Part shown: one piece after another, positions 36,185-47,856 of the stretch
How positions within the stretch are numbered: the first letter of the stretch is position 1
Layout: every line of letters starts with the position of its first letter
Origin: Cryptomeria japonica
Taxonomy: Eukaryota > Streptophyta > Pinopsida > Cupressales > Cupressaceae
Length of the DNA stretch: 62,000 bases
Reading direction: 5' to 3'
NCBI RefSeq assembly: GCF_030272615.1
Contig: NC_081405.1
Span: forward strand, 471,190,008-471,252,007
The notes under the pieces: generated by a model
Databases searched by the model: none
What the model was told of the DNA's origin: nothing
What the model saw: only the letters and a program-made list of their open reading frames with translations
Made by a program: the position numbers and the translations under genes

Positions 36185-37242
36185 CCACTATCAGTGCTAC
36201 TTAAAAACTCCAATTAACTATAAGAATTTCCAGTGACACATGAAAAGTCCACCCATCTAGAAGTTGCTTCCAATCCATGGCTTAGAAAGCTAATGAGTGA
36301 TAGCAGGTCTCACTCTTGAAACCAATGGAAATCAGACCTTAATCAGACCTGATTGCAAGCAAATTTTATCAGCCGATTACCATTTCCAAATTTGAATTAA
36401 TGATTGGTGATGCACTAGGGGTATAAAAGGTTGCTTTATTATCATGATTTTTAATTCATTGTGTCTCCTTTCAGGTTTTGATGCAAGGAAAGGAGGCTGA
36501 GAAAGATGAACATTCAGAGAGACATCAAGGAATGTAGCATGTGCAAGACAAGGAATCAAGTGCAAAAGGACTCTACTAAGGTGAAGACCCTCAAGGATGG
36601 CATGAAGAGGATTTCACAATGATGCAATAGAGGACTCATCATCACAAGGTGAAGGCCAACATCATCAATGAGCAAGTACAAGAGATGAAATGACAAAGGA
36701 AGAACAAGAACAATACATTCAAGATAAAGGACATCTCACTAGCTTGTGAGGATGAAGGATTCTAAGTTTGAAAGATGAAACACATCATAGGGCGAAATTC
36801 CCTAGTATGATGGTGGATGCAAAGAGAAAGAGCTCAAGCACATCAAGGTATTGTTGTGATGTTTTCACACATCGCCCCATTGCCAATGGGGACCCATGTT
36901 TTTTGTTTTTTAGGGTTTGTTTTTGGGTCTTTTAGGGTTTTGTTAGTTAGCCTTTGCATTTTGAGTGTCGCCCAAGTGATCACATGGATAAGCAAGTCCG
37001 GCTTGAGTGACGTCCTGATCCTGAAATTTGGCTAAGTCTGGAATGTCCTGATCCTGAATTTGACTAAGTCTGGAAACTGAAAAACCTCAAAAAAACTAGA
37101 TTTTGCAATATAACTCCTGGAGGTCTGAAACCACTCTCAAACATCCTGAAAGTATATATGGAATATAACTTAAAGTATTTCTTATACTTAAATGTTATAT
37201 TCCATTAAAATTGTCCTGATAGAGAGTTCGAAAAGTCAAATT

Positions 37243-38365
37243 TCGCTCCTGATCTTCATTGAGGGTCCAGAGCGAAAAGCGCTCATGTCCCTCACCAAGG
37301 GACCAGGGCGAAAATACTTATTTGAGCCATTCCTGGCCTTCTTTCGTTAAATTGAGACATCAAAAGCATGGTGAAGGACGAAATGAGCATGATAGAGCAT
37401 CCAGACTTGATCAAAAACGATGAAATGATGAAGTTTTTGCCTAGAAGGTCAAATTCGCTCCTGTCCCTCACCAAGGGACCAGACCGATTTTATTCATATA
37501 CACATTTTTAGACCTTGTTTGGACTCGAACTTTTATTCATGGCGTGTAAAGAGATGATATTTTCCTCAGCGAAGGAAATTTGAAGTGAAAAGTAAAAAGA
37601 TTTGGCCCTGAGAGCAAAAATCGCTCCTGTCCCTCACTGAAGGACCGGAGCTTGAATTCCAATTTCGCATTATCCTTGCAAGATTTAAGTGGTTTCGCGA
37701 TTTGAGGAGGTCAAGGGAAGTATGTTTTGCCCATTGAATATAACTTAAGTACGCCACAATGAAGAAAATCGGCCTAAGTAACAAGTTCGCCCCTGTCCCT
37801 CTCCAAGGGACCAAGGTGATTGGCTAGGGCGCTCCTGTCCCTCTCCAAGGGACCAGAGCGATTTTCCCTCAAGACAAGATTCGGGCAAGAGAAAAACAAG
37901 TTTTACGTTTGAGGTGGGTGAAGGAAGACGCAATCGATCCGTTGAAGATAATTTTCGAAGCTAGCAAAGGACGAATTGGCTTGTAATTGCAAAAGTGCTC
38001 CCGTCCCTCACTGAAGGACCGGAGCTTGAATTTCAAATTTGCACTGTTCTTGCAGGATCAAGACAATTTTATGATTTGAAGAGACCAAGGAAAACATGAT
38101 TTATCCATTGAATATAATTTGGAAGGCTAACAAAGGACGGATAAGCTTGGATTTGCAAAATAGCTCCTGTCCCTCACCAAGGGACCAGGGCGAAAATGCT
38201 TTAAAGTGCACTCATTTCAAAGATCAAATAAATTGAACTCGAAATTCTAAGTAAAAATGCCATCTTGGACGTCAAAAATGAGGTCTTGGAAGTAAAAAAC
38301 AAAAAGTGTGAGGTCTAGAATGAGATCGCTCCTGTCCCTCACCAAGCGACCAGAGCGATCTTGTT
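37243..38365 (+). repeat. Quasi-palindromic motif array, 9 copies
   Basis: Motif cgctcctgtccctc(n)agggaccagagcg. Copies lie near 37243, 37279, 37455, 37621, 37787, 37829, 37998, 38162 and 38329. Apart from two close doublets, spacing is 164-176 bp. Confidence 0.85.
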
Positions 38366-38690
38366 AATAGCCATTATTTTTCATGATTGGGCGCCAAATA
38401 TCCTTCAAATTACATTAAATGCCAGATTCAATAAAACCTTGAAATATTTTTGGCATTTAATAAAAGCGCATGGTATTTAATAATTAATTTTGAGCCTAAA
38501 AAAATCGAATTTTTTAATTATAAAGGCATTTAAAATTAATTATTATTATTTTAAAAAAATAAAATAAAATTGGAGCGCTTGGGGTATTATTTAATGTTTT
38601 TATCAAGTCGGCCTCTTCTTTTATTATTTTTTATTTATCTTTTGGCCTATTTTTCCAAGTCGGCCCATGGAAATAAAATGGTGAGCACTC

Positions 38691-39154
38691 TATATATTTG
38701 AGGCATGTTTTTTATTCAAATCATTCACTCATCATTTCAAGAGCAATTTGAAGGAGCGAATTTCTACCAGGAGTGGAGACTAAGAAGGGCGAAATTCACA
38801 TTGAAGGCTATGGGAGAGGCGAATTTCTTGCTACATTTGAAGGCGAATTTCCAGATCTTGAAGAAGCTAGCTAATGGAGGCGCAATTTTATCCAAGGGAG
38901 AGCTTTGATCTACATTTTGCCTAGCAAAATTCATCTATTTTTACATCATTTTTAGAATTAATTCCCAAGTGGAGGTATGGCGTAATCACCTTGGCACCAT
39001 TTTTGAAGATTTAAATTTTGCTTTGAAAATCCTAAATTAGGAAATGATAACTCAAGATTTATCATGAAGTTTCCTAATTAAAATCTTGAATCTTCCTTTT
39101 AAAGTTTAATTTTTAGATTTCAAGATATATTACTAATTTTGAAATGTTGTGTAG
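38691..39154 (+). promoter_or_regulatory. Internal promoter and leader intron without ORF
   Basis: TATATATT at 38691 is followed by an exon with four gcgaattt-type repeats. A GTATGG donor lies at 38975 and a gttgtgtag acceptor ends at 39154, giving a 180-nt intron. The gene-bearing LTR has the same parts with a 181-nt intron. Here the second exon has no long reading frame. Confidence 0.6.
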
Positions 39155-39636
39155 GCATCAAATGGAGATCCCGGAGTTGGAAAATCAAGCCAGATCAAGG
39201 ACGATCAAGCAAGGACAAGGACGACCTTCTTCGATCTAGCCTAGCACCGACAAGGACGACATTCTTTGGACTAACGTCATCAAGGGCGACTTCTCCAATC
39301 CAGTATTCCAAGGCAAGGTACATCAATCGTCCTGCACATCAAGGACAAAAGGAATTAGAACAAGAGTTAATTAAAGATAGCCTCTCAACGACATCAAATT
39401 GAGTATCTAGCAAGCTACAAGTGTCAGATGAGGTGGCATCCCAGTCATCACTCCTCCAGTCAGTGTGGTCCACCTCAGCACGTCCAGATTCAATGTACCT
39501 AACTCATGGAAGGTGGCACAAACTCCGATGTACCTACCCCAGCTATCCATTGGTGGAATTTTCTAAAGAGGACATGTGTCCAAGCAATACAATTTTATCA
39601 TTGGTCAAGCATTAAATGTTATGTAATGGTTGTAAC

Positions 39637-39726
39637 AAACCCTAATTAGGGTTTTCATTGTAAAATCTTGGCCATTGATCTCGAATTGATCTAAGCCATC
39701 GAATTGTATTGAGGGCACTATATAAG
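39637..39726 (+). promoter_or_regulatory. LTR core promoter: telo-box palindrome plus TATA
   Basis: aaaccctaattagggttt ends at 39654 and TATATAAG starts at 39719, a 64-nt gap. Confidence 0.7.
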
Positions 39727-41969
39727 CCCTGACATTTCATTTTGTAAAGGCAATTAGCAATAAATTAGGAATTAGAAATAGTTAGGAATAGTTGGAAGCA
39801 ATTAGATAGAAATTAGATAGATAAGTAATAAGATAGAATAGCAATTAGAGTAGAGTAGAGAGAGAAGGCAAAGATTGTTGCCAAGATGTTGTTGTAAAAG
39901 ACTTGTAACTTCATTGAAGAAATGGTGAAATTTATGGGTGGATTCGACAATTTGCATGGTCTTTATACTTCTCATATTTGATTTCATGTTATTAGATGAA
40001 TGGAAGAAATGTGCTTGATTGATGGTGGAATTCGTATATCCATACTACTAGCAGTTTGTTGATTGCAGACTTGCCTTGCGTAGTCAACCGGAATCATTCA
40101 GCTTAAGCTTAACTTCAATTGTCGCTTCTTCATTGATATGCATCAACCTGATGGTGTCTATGCCTGCAGTGATGATTTGAACATCATAAAGCTTTCCTTC
40201 GAAGATCGCACTAACCTTGTGGAGATGTTCCTATGATGTCAAAACAAGACTTAGTTAGAATTTCATCAAAGATCATTCATTGCTCTTACATTCTTAGTGT
40301 TAGGATTAGATCCTCTCCTCGCCCTCGTCTTTTTTCCTTTTTTCAAATCTAAGCTAGTGAAAATCCTGTGTTCCAACAATATTCAAAGCGAATCAGAAGT
40401 TCAGGCATCAAATGTAAGTCCCCTTGTGATTCCAGCAAATCACATCATACCACAAAGAGCTTATCCACATGTAGAGACCCTACATAAAAGAACATTGGAG
40501 TCACCCTGATTGATCCTTTCTGCGACATCTTCAGCAATCAGAGACTTTATTCAAGAGAGGATAAGGTACCCTTGGGTATTTTATTCTGTGTATGATTGTG
40601 TACAAAATACACGTCAACAGAAATTCACAATGACAAGTGCAAATTGAGAAGACCAAACATGAAGGACTCAAAGAATGCAATGAGGATGGATGAACAAAAT
40701 AGTGCAATCAATTAGAGAAGGCCGAATTAATCTAAGATGAGCAAGCTGAGGTGGTGCCTAGTCATCACCTATCCAATCACATCATTCCAATTTAAGGCAT
40801 CCAAGTTCAATGCACCTGACCCATCCAACAAGGCAGATAACTACCACATGGAGGTACGAAGTTTGATGTACCTACCCTCATCATTGATTGGTCGAAATTC
40901 AATGGACATGTGTCCTTTTTGTTGTAATTTCATCATTGGTCAAGCATTTAATGCTATGTAATGGGTGTAGCAAACCCTGATTAGGGTTTCTCTCTTTCAA
41001 TCATGGCCATTGATGTGGATTCGATCCTAGCCATTCATTGTAATAGGAGCATTATATAAGGCTCCACTTCTTCATTTGTAAAAAGGAATAGTTTTAGTAG
41101 CAGACAGTAGTTCAATAATAGCTAGCAATTAGAAGTAGAGTAGGAGGAGGGCAGAAATTGTTGCCAAACTTGTAAATAAACATCCTTTTCATTGAAGATA
41201 TGGTGGAATGTGTTGTTTCTTCTACATAATTGCATGGTTTGTCATTGTATCCTCATGTTAGATGAGGATAATTAGATGGATGAAAGATCTTTGTGCATGA
41301 TTGATGGTGAAGCTCCTATTGTTCATACTACTAGTATTTCATTGATTGTGAAGTATCTTACGTAGTCAACTAAACTCATTTCAGCCAAGCTTAACTTCAA
41401 TTGCTACTTCTTTAGTAATATACATCGTCTTGATGGTGTCTATGTTTGTGGTAGTGATTTGAAAATCATATGCTTACCTTAGGAGATCACACTAAACTTG
41501 TGGAGCTGTTGCTTTGCATGGCAAAGAAAAGTCTAGTTGAGTTTCACCAAAGATTGTCCATCACTCTTGCATTCTTAGGATTAGATTAGCTTTCTCAATC
41601 CTTTATCCATTTACTATTTTTTCAAGTCAAAAAGTTAGTTTCCACGTTCCAACAGCATTCAAGCACTCAAGTATCAACGTAAGTCCCCCTTGTGATTCCA
41701 ACAATATCACATCATAATACTGCGTCTATCCAAGAGCACGTCAAGACCTGACATTCCGAACCTTGGAGTCACCCCATTTGATCACATAGTTTAGCACTAG
41801 GATTTTGTTCAAGAGAGTATAAGATACTTAGTATTTTATTCTGTCTTTGAAAGTGTCATAAAAAAAAACATCAACATAATTCATCTAAGATTGCCTACTT
41901 ATCAACACATTGCAAATTTTATTCAATTTTAGTAGCTATATTTCAAATGTTTCTATTAGGGACATTACA

Positions 41970-42856
41970 TTTTTCTTGTGATCCCTAATATGAATCTTGA
42001 GGCAATTAAATTGCCAACTTAGTCACAATTAAAACATTCTTTTCAAATTGCCTATGAAAAACCTCTTTTTTTCAATCAAAACATCATTTTTACATTGTGC
42101 ATTTGAATTTTTCTGATAACAGATTTGAATTTAATCATATTAACTAATCATTAGATCAATCAGGGGCACCCTTGAGGGCACTCATTCTTCAGCAAATATC
42201 CATTTCATTCTCATTCAGATAGAGCCTAATTGCTCCTCTATGGCCTTGACGCTTGCATTTTTTGAAGGGTTTGGACTCTTGGAGCTTGAATAAAAGTGAC
42301 AAAGTTATGGAAAATAGCAAGCTGCCCCCAAAACCCCAATTTGATTTTAAAAAGCAAAAAAGTAAACAACTGTTTTTGGGCCAAGCAGTGTTTTTTACTT
42401 CGTTTGACTATAAATAAAAAAACAGTTTTTTTTTCCCTTGTTTTTGGTGTTCTTTAATTTCCCAAAGTCTTTTTCTAATCATATCACAAATAGTTGAATT
42501 ACAATTACATATTTGGATGGCTAAGTCCATCCTGATCCTGAGTGATGCTACTATGAGCAAGACTACATCATCTCAATCTCACAATGCAATCAAGGAAACA
42601 AGAATGTAGAGAGTGGACATATTTTGGACAAAATATAATGAATTATCACACGAAGTGATGCAGACCTAATAGGCCACATGAGCTCATACAACTGGCTATA
42701 CTGAGCTCATAAACCCAAAATGATCTATTTTGTCCTATGGTTCACTGATTGTAGAAAAAGAGAAAATAGGGATGTTAAAGGCATGGTTTGTAATCTTCCT
42801 CACAGCTATCTTATTGTGATCTATGACAAAACTTGAAAGTATACAGCTGTATAGAT
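41970..42856. other. No feature seen
   Basis: AT-rich sequence between the nested LTR block and the hAT element. Nothing coding and no repeat boundary was recognised. Confidence 0.4.
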
Positions 42857-43758
42857 CAATGTTACCCGGAAACGCGTTTCCACCCTTACGGCACACATTC
42901 CGAAAATGGAAATGGTTTCAGGGTTGGGGGAACGGATGGAAACGTTTCCAAGTTGTCTCTGATCCACAAAAAATTTTGAAAACCGTCCCGGAAACTCGGA
43001 AATGGTCAACATTTTTTTCGGGGATTGTTGACTGCCCCTGGGACGGCTGGGGACACCCAAGCCATCCCCTGACCGTCCCGGGGACGGATGGGCATTTCTG
43101 ATGGTAGACATTTAAAAAACAAATTTTTTTAGAAAATTTATTTTTCATTGGACTAATATTTTCATATTTATTATTAAATTTTTATTTTAATGAAATATCA
43201 CTGTGATTAAAAATTTAAGGAAAGCAGTATAATTTTTTTTAATGAAATATCGCTGATATTAAAAATTTAAGAAATTAGAAAAGAGATTACTTTTTATTTT
43301 GTTTAATAGTTAATATCGAAAGCGATTAATTTTTTTTTATTATTAATATCAAATATGATATCAATATGTCATACAAGTCAGTTTTAAAAGAAAATAAAAG
43401 CCATTGCAATTTAATATCAACGGAGCTTCACTCATGGCAGCACTACAAAATATTTATCCGTCTCAGCAAGGGAAAAGAAAGACTGTGAACTGGTTAAGTG
43501 TGAAAGGGTTTTTCTGTCTCAGAAAGGGAAAAGAAGACTGTGAGGTGTGAATTTTATTGCTCAAACTCAATACTTGATTCTATGATGATTCGATTTGATT
43601 TGTTTGATGCTATGTTCTTAGTTCTTAGATGATTCGATGAATGATCATTGATTCAATGATTTTAGATTTAGAATCTAGATTCTAATTTATAAATGTTATT
43701 ATGTTGCTATGATGAATGTTTACTATGTTACAATTTTATATAAATTTCAGATTTCCCA

Positions 43759-43796
<38 letters not shown>

Positions 43797-43882
43797 CCCT
43801 GCCATCCCCTGTTCCGGGAAAAAAAAACGTCCCGGAAACCCGTTTCCCCGTCCCCCCGTCTCAGAAACTCGGGGTAACATAG
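42857..43882. mobile_element. Non-autonomous hAT element with 8-bp TSD
   Basis: The termini caatgttaccc and (reverse strand) ctatgttaccc form an 11-bp TIR with one mismatch. Flanks gtatagat (42849-42856) and gtagagat (43883-43890) match at 7 of 8 positions, the hAT duplication length. Subterminal regions are rich in cccggaaac/cgtcccgg repeats at both ends. The 1,026-bp body is AT-rich with a TA microsatellite (43764-43794) and no transposase. Confidence 0.8.
43764..43794. repeat. (TA)n microsatellite
   Basis: About 15 TA units inside the hAT element. Confidence 0.9.
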
Positions 43883-44174
43883 GTAGAGATTAAACCCTAG
43901 TCAGTTTTGTGCATGCCTCACTCTCATATATTATTTGATGTAAAATTTACTTTCCTTTGAAAGGGAAAAATTAGTCGCTAATTCATTGATAAGACTACCT
44001 ATCATCACTGAACATCACATGTCAATGTGAATTTTCTCTGTACATTGAAAAAAACATCAAAGCATAGGACAAACTAAATAATCAGCCTATGATGGAAATG
44101 ACATAGCTCTTAATCATACTTATTAATGCATAATAAATCCATCCACTGAAAATGAATGAAAGTAAAAGAAATAC

Positions 44175-45391
44175 CTGCAACCAGGGGGTACCGTGAACTC
44201 TTTCAGATTCATGGAATCTGCTCCCTGCATTTCTTGAAGAAGCATCCATCTGCCTCAACCATTCAACAAAAAACATTTTCTTCAATGCTTTTGTATAACA
44301 GAAAGTATGCCTATAAACCAGAAACCGTTTTGTATGAAATGGACATTGTCTTAGTTCCAACAAAGAGGGAGGGAGAGGAGGGAGATGGGGAGAGAGGAGA
44401 CATGCAAGAGGAGAGGATAATGAGAGAGGGAAAGAGAGAGGAGGGGAGAGGGAAGGATCCTGTTTGGAGGTTGGAGAGATGTAGAGAGGGGGGGGAATGG
44501 GGAAGTGAAAAGAGAAGAAATGGGAGAAAAATGATGGGAAAGAGAGGAAGAGAGGGAGAGAGATCTTGTCATTAAAGAGAGGGAGAGAGATCTTGTCAAT
44601 AAGGATCGAAAATTGATAATTACATAACTTCTGATGTAACGTTTCCAACAACAAATATAAGCAGATGGAGATTCATAGAAATCATAAGAACTATCCAACA
44701 GGAAGCCTTATGCAATGAAACTCTCGTTATTTCTAAGAATAACAGTGAGCTCATTTGTCAGCATCAAAACTGTTCAGTCAAATGTTTGAGTCATTATCTA
44801 TCAAGCATTAAAAAGCTCCACACAATTTGCTAATATTAATGTAAAAAAGATAAATCGTTGCTTAAAATCTAACTTTTACTCAGATAAATTGACAATATAT
44901 ACAAGCAAGTTTTCATACCAGCTCCTGGCCTGTAGCACGACAAACATGTACACACATTGCATGAAGTGCAGGAGAGTAGAAGCCAGTTGCATCAAGCAGA
45001 TAAAGTAACTGATATGTAAAAGACAGTCCTGTGAGAAAGCAAAATTTTAACTTATCAAACTGAGAGCTCACATATTCTTGCTCTAGTTGCATTTCTCTTG
45101 GACTTGGAAGAAATCAATATAAAACTAGCATCATCGTGCTTATCATTATGATGTACATCTGTATAAAGCACTATACCTTGGCAACAGAGACATATGTCAG
45201 ATCCATGTCATTGCAAACCATTTAAAATTAATTGCATATTTAAAAAATTCATAATGACCACACAATCTTTTCTTGCAGATAAATTCAATTTAAACTTACA
45301 GCTGGTTTGGGAGAAGGGAACACTGATCACATTTTTTCTTTGATTGAGTGAAAACATCATTTACATTTGCCTGAACATGACCAGTCCAGGT
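44175..45391 (-). pseudogene. Exon-like remnants of an unidentified host gene
   Basis: Three minus-strand segments have coding-like translation and splice sites. (1) 45300-45391: cag|acctgg to a gtaag donor, TWTGHVQANVNDVFTQSKKK. (2) 44919-45028: strong acceptor ttgctttctcacag and gtatga donor. One frame reads LLYLLDATGFYSPALHAMC, but the frame that joins phase-correctly is a different one, so a small indel is likely. (3) About 44175-44325: acceptor ttctggtttatag, VEWLRQMDASSRNAGSRFHE, gtattt donor. A possible fourth exon near 45170-45205 has lost its AG. I do not recognise the protein. It may be a pseudogene or part of a long-intron gene extending outside. Confidence 0.4.
44370..44600 (+). 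repeat. GA-rich low-complexity tract
   Basis: Purine-rich (GA/GGA) sequence with a 25-bp direct duplication of gagggagagagatcttgtca at its right end. The ORFs here are low-complexity shadows. Confidence 0.85.
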
Positions 45392-45871
45392 CTGCCAAGG
45401 TAGATTATCCTAATGGACAATCATCGTAGTCCAACAGCCATTCAGAATTCAGTCATTTATCACAATATAATTGAATCCATTCATGAGTTGAAAGAAACCA
45501 AGACAAGTAAGCCACCTCATTTTCCTACCTCAACATTCAGCCTAGATTTCTGCATATTCTCGTCACAAGAATCATATACTAGACATTTATTCTGTAATTT
45601 GATCCTCCCTGCTAATTTCATTCAGCCGGATTTCATAATATATGAAACATTGATTTCTAATGTATTTCCCTCATTTTTAATCACAAGTATGGCTAGAAAT
45701 TCTTCTGGGTATATTTCCTCCATTTATATGATGTGGTATATGTGCCCCTCAAATGGAGAGGTTAGAAGTAGCTATGGAAAGAGGGAATATATTAAATGGA
45801 AGTGCCTCCAATGTTTTGTACAAACTCAAACTTGATGGTGAATCTAAAGACAACAAAAAAAAGGCTACACC
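45392..45871. other. No feature seen
   Basis: Single-copy-looking AT-rich sequence up to the next LTR. It may be intron of the gene remnant. Confidence 0.3.
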
Positions 45872-47802
45872 TGTAATGTCCCCTACTAGATATAGGCCTG
45901 TTTAATAATAATTCCCCTGCAGTTGTAGGACTAAGAATGCAAGGAATATTTGCTAAAGTGACTGTCCAACTGCGTGTTATGCGGCTTATGTGTCTTGCAT
46001 GTTATGCTGTCCTGATGTCTCAGAGTTTTCAGACTGAGTTTTTGGAGCATTTACCACTGAGGATAACTGAGTTGTGTCTTGCAAACAACTTCAAAGTGAT
46101 ATATAAACATTTAAGATGAATATGCAACTAGTTCATAATGTAATAACACCAATTTTTGATGCAAATCAGATACTTATAGCTGACTGTAATTACATCAAAC
46201 AGTTGGCATGTACTTCAGAAAACTCGTGTAACTACAATGCAAATCTTGTTCTTCTTTCTTATTCAACATGATGATCAATAGGGCCTTACAATAACAATAC
46301 TAATCATCAACAACTCAACCCACTTAACACTCAGAAAATTCTGAAGACTCATGACTGTCAGTATTATTACAACTAGCTTAAAAGAAGACATAGAATGCTG
46401 ACAAAGAACCTGAGAATAAATCGCCTCCCTTGATATTTGAAGAAGCCAACAATATCATCACCCTTGGAGCCTCTAATGTCAGAATAGACCCTCCTTGCAA
46501 ATCGCCCCTGCTGCTGCCATGAAGGTCTGATAATATATGTGGATCAGCTGCTAACTTTCGGTTTCTTCTTCCAAGATAATTGCCTTCAACCCTCAAGTGT
46601 GGCGATGTCTTGATTGATGTGATTTGATGCCAATATGGGGAGCTACGAGCAAAATCGAAGGGTATGATGGTCTGATTTGGCTTTTACTTCACACCTAATT
46701 TGGCCACCAATTCCTTCTTGTTTCTCCTCCTATATGCAACAAAGTGAATCGCCTATTAGCCACAGTGCTCTTGCTGCTGTCTAAGGAATGATTTGATGCC
46801 TTAATGATGAGATGTGAACCAAATCATGGGCTTGAGAGGACTGTTACAGCTTGACTGCAGATTTCCCTTTGATCACTGAATCCTTCTTAACTCTCCCTTC
46901 AAATGCTCCTAACAGTATCACCCTTCACTCCTTATGCCAGCGCTGTCCTCCAATGTTTGTTATGATGCTTCAAGGATGAAAAAGGATCAAAGTCGTGGGA
47001 ATAAGAGACTGGTTCAATGTTGGTTCAGATCTAAAATGACACCTGCAATCACCACCAAAATCCATCCAAATGCTTCTACCAAAGTCGTCTTTCTTCTCCC
47101 AATATGCAGATTGCTGATGTAGGTTAAAGAGAGCCAAATCGGGGCTCTTCAACAATCTGTTGTAAATCTGAAAATTACTGAGAGTGGCACCTATCCTAAT
47201 CTGATATAAACCTTAGAAATTACTGAGATAAGCTCAGTGAATGGAAGTGCGAATCAGCTCCAAATAACAGAATTGTTGAAGACACTTGATGCCGGAAATG
47301 TCTCCAATATGAGCCCAAATGAAACTGGCCTTTGGCCACCAATGAAGTCCCAGTGAGATGACTGAAATATCACCTCCTCAATGCAACACCTCGAGAGATC
47401 TTTCACTCCCTCGGTTATGCTATCTATGGGAGTTTTTGTTCCCAAAGACAATATTCTACAGACACCTCTCGGTTCAACAAAACCCAATCAATATCCAGAT
47501 CAATAACCAAGCTGCCTTGAAGCGTCATCTACATCTTTCTTTATACTTTTTTTCCAAACCATCTCTAGAAGCTTCTAGAAGTGACTTTATGATATAATAC
47601 TTAATTAAGTCACTTTTATTAAATTAATTAAATATAAAGTCATCTTTTATTTTAATTTATTTGATAACTTTATAAATAATTAACTTACTATTATTAATTA
47701 AAATAATTAATTAAGCTATCCATGAAAAATAATAATAATAATTTGGACAACTTAACTAAATAAATAAATTAATTAATTCTTCTCAAAAAAGGGGACATTA
47801 CA
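45872..47802 (-). mobile_element. LTR (1.93 kb) with 54 bp of adjoining internal sequence
   Basis: It starts tgtaatgtcccc and ends ggggacattaca, a perfect 12-bp terminal inverted pair. After it, atccgcccctcctg (47803-47816) is, on the minus strand, a polypurine tract, so this was a 3' LTR in minus orientation. The internal sequence stops near 47856, where the neighbouring element's LTR begins. A minus-strand TATAAAG near 47541-47547 and a heat-shock-type element at 47568-47580 lie close together. Confidence 0.75.
47568..47580 (-). promoter_or_regulatory. Heat-shock-element-like site
   Basis: GAAgcTTCtaGAA, three alternating pentamer units, about 20 bp from the minus-strand TATA-like sequence. 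Confidence 0.55.
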
Positions 47803-47856
47803 ATCCGCCCCTCCTGAAATTGCTTGTCCCCAAGCAATCTCAGCTGCAAGAAAAAC

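Larger units (their letters stand above)
36852..40619 (+). mobile_element. LTR of 3.77 kb without the embedded gene
   Basis: It starts tgttgtgatgttttcacac and ends acacgtcaaca. Parts in order: hairpin array (37243-38365), AT-rich stretch, internal TATA (38691), leader exon with gcgaattt repeats, intron (38975-39154), non-coding exon, telo-box palindrome (39637-39654), LTR TATA (39719-39726). Flanking 5-mers ggtat and gaaat do not match well, so the insertion is old or rearranged. It is the closest relative in the window of the gene-bearing LTR at 54098-61716. Confidence 0.8.
22205..41876 (+). mobile_element. LTR of 3.78 kb, interrupted three times
   Basis: It starts tgttgtgacgttttcacac and ends catcaaca. 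Its own sequence is 22205-22578, 32453-33933, 36185-36851 and 40620-41876, about 3.78 kb, nearly the same length as the LTR at 36852-40619. It has an LTR TATA (tatataag, 41053-41060) with a telo-box palindrome upstream (40972-40989). A second, internal TATA (tataaaag, 36422-36429) is followed by an acceptor-like ttcag at 36474. Its flanking 5-mers (ccatt, taatt) match at only three of five positions. Confidence 0.7.
21460..41969. mobile_element. Old solo LTR (about 0.84 kb) carrying all nested insertions
   Basis: It starts tgtaatatccc at 21460 and ends gggacattaca at 41969. Flanks are ttttt on both sides (21455-21459, 41970-41974), a low-complexity but consistent duplication. Its own sequence is only 21460-22204 and 41877-41969. 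Everything between was inserted later. Confidence 0.65.

Noticed and set aside
36847-40624. 5-bp target duplication for the 3.77-kb LTR (ggtat/gaaat)
   Set aside because: Three of five bases match, too weak to claim.
22200-41881. 5-bp target duplication for the 3.78-kb LTR (ccatt/taatt)
   Set aside because: Only three of five bases match; the LTR boundaries rest on termini and size match instead.
44351-44698. Ser/Leu-rich minus-strand ORF
   Set aside because: It is a low-complexity translation of the GA-rich tract.
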